This document shows positions 24,137 to 27,505 of a DNA stretch of 27,505 nt, in pieces. The number at the start of each line of letters is the position of its first letter. Within the stretch, counting starts at the first letter, position 1. The position numbers were made by a program, and so were the translations under genes. The notes beneath the pieces were generated by a model that saw only the letters and a program-made list of their open reading frames with translations, searched no databases and was not told the DNA's origin. The stretch lies in NCBI GenBank assembly GCA_037444075.1, contig JBBIND010000057.1:1-27505 (forward strand). The letters are read 5' to 3'. Source of the DNA: JBBIND01 sp037444075. GTDB lineage: Bacteria; Acidobacteriota; Terriglobia; Bryobacterales; Bryobacteraceae.

Positions 24137-26359
24137 CTACTGTACCCGCTCGATGTCGCGCACTCCGGAGATTCGCCGCAGCATCGCCACGACCCGGTCC
24201 AATTGCTTGGCGTCCTTCACCTCGACCGTCATCTCCACCACCGCCCCGTTCCAGCCCGCCTTGCTTTCCGAGCGCGCTTCCAGATTGCGTATGTTGCTGT
24301 TCTCCTGATAGAGGGCGTTGGTCAATTTGTGGAGCATGCCGGGGTTGTCATCCATGTGCACGATCATCTTGACGGCGAAAGGATGGCTGCCGCTGCGGGT
24401 CCAGCCCACTTCGATGCGCCGCTCCGGTTCGTACATCAGGTTCTGCACGTTGGGGCACCTTCGCGAGTGGACGGCCACTCCCTTGCCGCGGGTGATGTAT
24501 CCGACGATGGCTTCGCCGCGTATCGGGTTGCAGCACTTTGACCGGTAAACCAGCGCATCGTCCAAATCCCGCACCGTCAGTACGAGATCCTGATCCCCCT
24601 CTTTCTCCTTCGCCGGCAGCGCCGCGGCGGTCTTCGTTTCAGGAACCTCAGCCGGCACGCTGTCAGGCGCAGCCTTATGGAGCACCTGCCTTGGCGAGTA
24701 CTTGCCGTAGCCTAGCGCCGCGTAGAGATCCTCCATCTTGCTGCAGCCATAGTCCGCGGCGGCCCGCTCCATCTGCTCGCGGGGAATCCGGCCGATTTGA
24801 ATTCCCAGTCGGCGCGCCTCGCGCTCGAGCATCTTCTGCCCTAAATCGATAGCTTTGACGCGCTCGGTCGCCTTGATCACCTGCCGGATCTTGTTCCGCG
24901 CCCGCGAAGTCTTGACGAGCGCCAGCCAGTCGCGGCTGGGTTGATGACCTGCCTGCGTCAATATCTCAACGACGTCCCCGTTCTTCAGGGCGTAGCGGAG
25001 CGGCACGATGCGGCCATTCACCTTGGCCCCGACACAGCTGTGCCCCACATCGCTGTGGATGGCGTAGGCGAAATCAAGAGGCGTGGCATCCCGCGGGAGG
25101 GCTATAACCTTCCCCCGGGGCGTAAACGTGTACACTTCCTCCGGGTACAGGTCCACTTTCAGCGTGGACATGAAATCCCCGGAGTCTCGCATTTCGCGCT
25201 GCCACTCCACCAGCTGCCTCAGCCAGGCTATCTGCTGTTCATCGCTGTTGGCGCCGCGCCGCCCTTCCTTGTATTTCCAATGCGCCGCGATGCCTTCCTC
25301 GGCGATCCTGTGCATTTCCTCGGTCCGGATCTGCACCTCAAAGGCGACGCCTCCCGGTCCGATCACCGAAGTGTGCAAGGACTGATACAGATTCGGGCGC
25401 GGCAACGCGATGAAGTCTTTGATGCGGCCGGGGATGGGAGGCCACTCGTCGTGGATCATCCCGAGAGCCGCGTAGCAGTTGCGCACCGAGTCCGTGACGA
25501 TCCGCATGCCGAGCAAGTCATAGACCTGATCGAATCCGATCTTCTGCCGCCGGATCTTCTGGTGAACGGAATAAGCCCGCTTCATCCGGACCTCGACGCG
25601 CGCCGAAATGTTCTCCCGCCCCAGCCGGGTCTTGATCGACTGGCTGACCTGACCCAGAAAGTCCTCATGCCCTTCCTGCGTTGATTCGATCATCGCGGTC
25701 ATTTCGCTGAAGGCCTCGGGGTCCTGGTAGCTGAAGGCAAGGTCCTCCAGTTCGGCGCGGATTCGCCCCATGCCCAGACGGTTGGCAATAGGCGCGTAGA
25801 TCTCCAGCGTCTCCTGGGAGATTCTCTGCTTTTGCTCCTCGTCCAGAAACTCGAGCGTCCGCATGTTGTGCAGACGATCGGCAAGTTTCACCAGAATCAC
25901 CCGGATATCGCTGACCATCGCCAGCAACATCTTCCGAACGCTTTCCGCCTGCCTTTCCTCACGGGAGTAAAAGTGCAGCTTGCTCAGCTTGGTGACGCCG
26001 TCGACACAACGGGCCACTTCATCGCCGAACTTGCGCCGTATGTCCTCAACTGTAATGGGGGATTCCTCCAGCGTATCGTGGAGCAAGGCGGTTTGCAGGC
26101 AGACTGAATCCATCTGCCGGTCGGCCAGGATGTGCGCGACTTCGAGGGGGTGGGAGATGAAAGGCAGCTTGGACCGGCGCACCTGGCCGGCGTGCACCTG
26201 CGCGGCGAACAGGAACGCTTCGCACAGGGGCCCAGCGTCGCCCTCCGGCAGGTTTTGAAGAAACTTCGCCTCCAGCCGGGCGTAGGTTTCCTCGATTTCA
26301 GGCGGGATGTTGCTTGTGGCCGGCCCGTCCGGGCTTTTCTCTGAGTCTGCCGCGGGCAT
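24137..26359 (-). CDS. rel: Bifunctional (p)ppGpp synthetase/hydrolase Rel
   Basis: From the ATG at 26359 the product has 740 residues. It has the full long-RSH layout: HD hydrolase domain (H70, H94-D95, LADRLHNMRT), synthetase domain (RMKRAYSVHQKIRR, YQSLHTSVIG, EVQIRT), TGS domain (VYTFTPRGKVIALPRDATP), helical region, a zinc-finger-like CC (YRSKCCNPIRGEAIVG, RRCPN) and a C-terminal ACT domain. R312-I-K-D315 is the RXKD motif of bifunctional enzymes, not EXDD of RelA. The hydrolase motif reads HDTLEE, where HDxxED is usual. A TTG at 26410 would lengthen the frame, but it lies inside a hairpin. The ATG has no strong SD (TCAGG abuts it). It makes and degrades the stringent-response alarmone. 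Confidence 0.96.
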   Translation of the reverse strand: MPAADSEKSPDGPATSNIPPEIEETYARLEAKFLQNLPEGDAGPLCEAFLFAAQVHAGQVRRSKLPFISHPLEVAHILADRQMDSVCLQTALLHDTLEESPITVEDIRRKFGDEVARCVDGVTKLSKLHFYSREERQAESVRKMLLAMVSDIRVILVKLADRLHNMRTLEFLDEEQKQRISQETLEIYAPIANRLGMGRIRAELEDLAFSYQDPEAFSEMTAMIESTQEGHEDFLGQVSQSIKTRLGRENISARVEVRMKRAYSVHQKIRRQKIGFDQVYDLLGMRIVTDSVRNCYAALGMIHDEWPPIPGRIKDFIALPRPNLYQSLHTSVIGPGGVAFEVQIRTEEMHRIAEEGIAAHWKYKEGRRGANSDEQQIAWLRQLVEWQREMRDSGDFMSTLKVDLYPEEVYTFTPRGKVIALPRDATPLDFAYAIHSDVGHSCVGAKVNGRIVPLRYALKNGDVVEILTQAGHQPSRDWLALVKTSRARNKIRQVIKATERVKAIDLGQKMLEREARRLGIQIGRIPREQMERAAADYGCSKMEDLYAALGYGKYSPRQVLHKAAPDSVPAEVPETKTAAALPAKEKEGDQDLVLTVRDLDDALVYRSKCCNPIRGEAIVGYITRGKGVAVHSRRCPNVQNLMYEPERRIEVGWTRSGSHPFAVKMIVHMDDNPGMLHKLTNALYQENSNIRNLEARSESKAGWNGAVVEMTVEVKDAKQLDRVVAMLRRISGVRDIERVQ

Positions 26360-26383
26360 CCTGACCACTAGGTTAACCGGACT

Positions 26384-26417
26384 CCGCCACCTGGCGCCAC
26401 AGGCGTCCAAGTGGCGG
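26384..26417 (-). other. Long hairpin in the rel leader / TPR-rel gap
   Basis: In the minus direction CCGCCACTTGG pairs with CCAGGTGGCGG (one U-G wobble), and inside it CGCC pairs with GGCG around a three-base loop, with one bulged A: 15 pairs in 34 bases. It begins 27 bases after the TPR lipoprotein stop and ends 24 bases before the rel ATG. No T-tract follows. The wobble pair forms only in RNA read toward rel. Confidence 0.6.
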
Positions 26418-26444
26418 TGTTTCCAGTCATTCTCAGCTTCGGCT

Positions 26445-27257
26445 CTATTCGCTCTCCCGGGTGATGCCTCCGCCGGTGACGCGGGCAGCCTTGATCTTCT
26501 TGGTGGCCAAGGTCTTCTCTACCCACCTGTCGGCAAGTTCAGTGTCGCGCTCGTAACCCGCGACCGAGTCAGCCAAGTCCGCCCGTTCACGATGAAGCAG
26601 GTTCAAGTAAGCCATGGCGTCGTCGTACTCGTGGTCTATCTGCAAGGCTTGTTCCAGGTGCTTAAGGCCTTCCTCGATGATGGGAAGGTTCTTCTCCACC
26701 AAAGCCTCACGGACCTTCCTGTCCTTGAGCGGGCCAGGATCCTCGGGTTTCATGCCCAACTTCGCCCGGGCTTCCATCCTCACCTGGAAAACGCGCGTCC
26801 AGGCGATCACGCCGAGTGTGTACAGGCCTTCCTTGTTCTTCGGATCGGCCGCGATCAGCTTCTTATTCCACTCCTCGGCTTCATCGAACTTCTTCTGGTG
26901 AAAGTGCAGCGAAGCGATCGACGCCAAAGCCACCGTATTGCTCGGATCCTGGTCCAGCACCCTGAGGAACTCGTCTTGAGCCGCCTTCGCCATCTTCAGG
27001 TTCTCTGGCGACTCAGCTCCAGGGATGTACTGGCTCATATAGGCTGTCGCCAGATACAAGCGCGCGGTCGCAAACGTGGGATCCAGCCGGACGGATTCCT
27101 TGAAGTGCTCCACGGCTTCCGGGTACTTCGCCCCCACGTAGGCTTGGACGCCCTTGTTCAGTTGGTCCCGGGATTTCAGTTTCTCGCAACCCGTGCCCAC
27201 AACCATCAGCAGGATGGCGGCGGCAACCGCGAGAATCATTAATTTGCTCCTGTGCAT
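26445..27257 (-). CDS. TPR-repeat lipoprotein
   Basis: The product has 270 residues from the ATG at 27257; AGGAG lies five bases upstream. An in-frame GTG at 27263 is less likely because it would overlap the SD. The N-terminus is a lipoprotein-type signal ending VGTGC (Cys near residue 24). The rest holds TPR helices, at about residues 34-66 (GVQAYVGAKYPEAVEHFKES), 70-104, 110-142 and 145-215. Residues after about 225 are charged. It may scaffold a periplasmic or outer-membrane complex, perhaps with the ExbD-type protein upstream. The exact partner is unknown. Confidence 0.85.
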   Translation of the reverse strand: MHRSKLMILAVAAAILLMVVGTGCEKLKSRDQLNKGVQAYVGAKYPEAVEHFKESVRLDPTFATARLYLATAYMSQYIPGAESPENLKMAKAAQDEFLRVLDQDPSNTVALASIASLHFHQKKFDEAEEWNKKLIAADPKNKEGLYTLGVIAWTRVFQVRMEARAKLGMKPEDPGPLKDRKVREALVEKNLPIIEEGLKHLEQALQIDHEYDDAMAYLNLLHRERADLADSVAGYERDTELADRWVEKTLATKKIKAARVTGGGITRESE

Positions 27258-27304
27258 ACTCACTCCTGAGATTGCCGGATACAGCGCCGCAAGGTGCCGC
27301 CGGT

Positions 27305-27505
27305 TTACTCTCCCGCCTCCACCTTGGCCGTCATGAGACCCACTTTGTCAATGCCGGCGCCTTTGGCGATGTCAATAGCCCTCGCGACATACTGAAATTC
27401 CAGATCCGGATCGCCCTTCACGAAGACTACTCGCTCGGCGCGGGTCTTGAAAATCTCTTCCAGCCTCTGCCCCAGCCGGGTCTCGTCGGTGGGTTCCGTG
27501 TTGAT
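27305..27505 (-). CDS. exbD: ExbD/TolR-type biopolymer transport protein, C-terminal part
   Basis: The frame enters from the right edge and ends with TAA at 27305-27307; 66 residues are in the window. The stretch LEEIFKTRAERVVFVKGDPDLEFQYVARAIDIAKGAGIDKVGLMT is the periplasmic domain of ExbD/TolR proteins, given here in part only by its landmarks FVKGDPDLEF and AIDIAKGAG. These proteins with ExbB/TolQ use the proton gradient to drive outer-membrane work. Forty-seven bases separate it from the TPR lipoprotein gene in the same direction. The membrane helix and the start lie outside the window. Confidence 0.85.
   Translation of the reverse strand: MNTEPTDETRLGQRLEEIFKTRAERVVFVKGDPDLEFQYVARAIDIAKGAGIDKVGLMTAKVEAGE

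Noticed and set aside
26360..26410. Longer rel start at TTG 26410
   Set aside because: The codon lies inside the 34-base hairpin and the added 17 residues do not resemble Rel proteins.

Overview
The window is a GC-rich, gene-dense stretch of a bacterial chromosome with 22 genes that I can support. No gap between genes exceeds 300 bases, and I see no tRNA, rRNA, CRISPR array or insertion sequence. Kdo (lipopolysaccharide core sugar) genes, TrkA/TrkH, an ExbD-type protein and periplasmic lipoproteins indicate a Gram-negative envelope. The dnaK-dnaJ-hspR operon, a pyrR-pyrB-pyrC cluster, TPR lipoproteins, a GMC oxidoreductase and Tat-exported enzymes together suggest Acidobacteriota, perhaps near Solibacter/Bryobacter. 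That assignment is an inference from gene content, not a search.

Layout: 1-1289 (minus) is an exported Pro-rich TPR protein cut by the window edge, followed by a divergent lipoprotein gene (1382-2002). At 5531-2010 (minus) lies the heat-shock operon dnaK-dnaJ-hspR, without grpE. From about 5644 to 12550 the plus strand carries an orphan modA coupled to a DegT-type aminotransferase, then kdsA and kdsD (Kdo synthesis), then trkA-trkH (potassium uptake). From 12552 to 17156 there is a metabolic/transport group: a Tat-exported amidohydrolase and a GMC oxidoreductase with a four-Cys cluster (both minus), and divergently an NCS1-like permease coupled to a 60-residue membrane protein. From 17443 to 23799 (plus) come a secreted oligopeptidase B, greA, a CDP-alcohol phosphatidyltransferase, and pyrR-pyrB-pyrC. 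The right end (27505-23787, minus) reads exbD (partial), a TPR lipoprotein, a bifunctional rel and a DUF971 protein.

The most unusual structure is around kdsA-kdsD. The promoter region of trkA (71 bases, 64 identical) and a decayed piece of the trkA 5' coding region are repeated as direct repeats on either side of this gene pair. The 71-base unit folds into a hairpin with an invariant 10-base loop and one compensatory base-pair change between copies. Other items of note are a long hairpin between the TPR lipoprotein and rel genes, a possible PyrR-binding-like loop before pyrR, and several intercistronic hairpins that lack a T-tract. I did not find a clearly new defence, mobile or toxin system.
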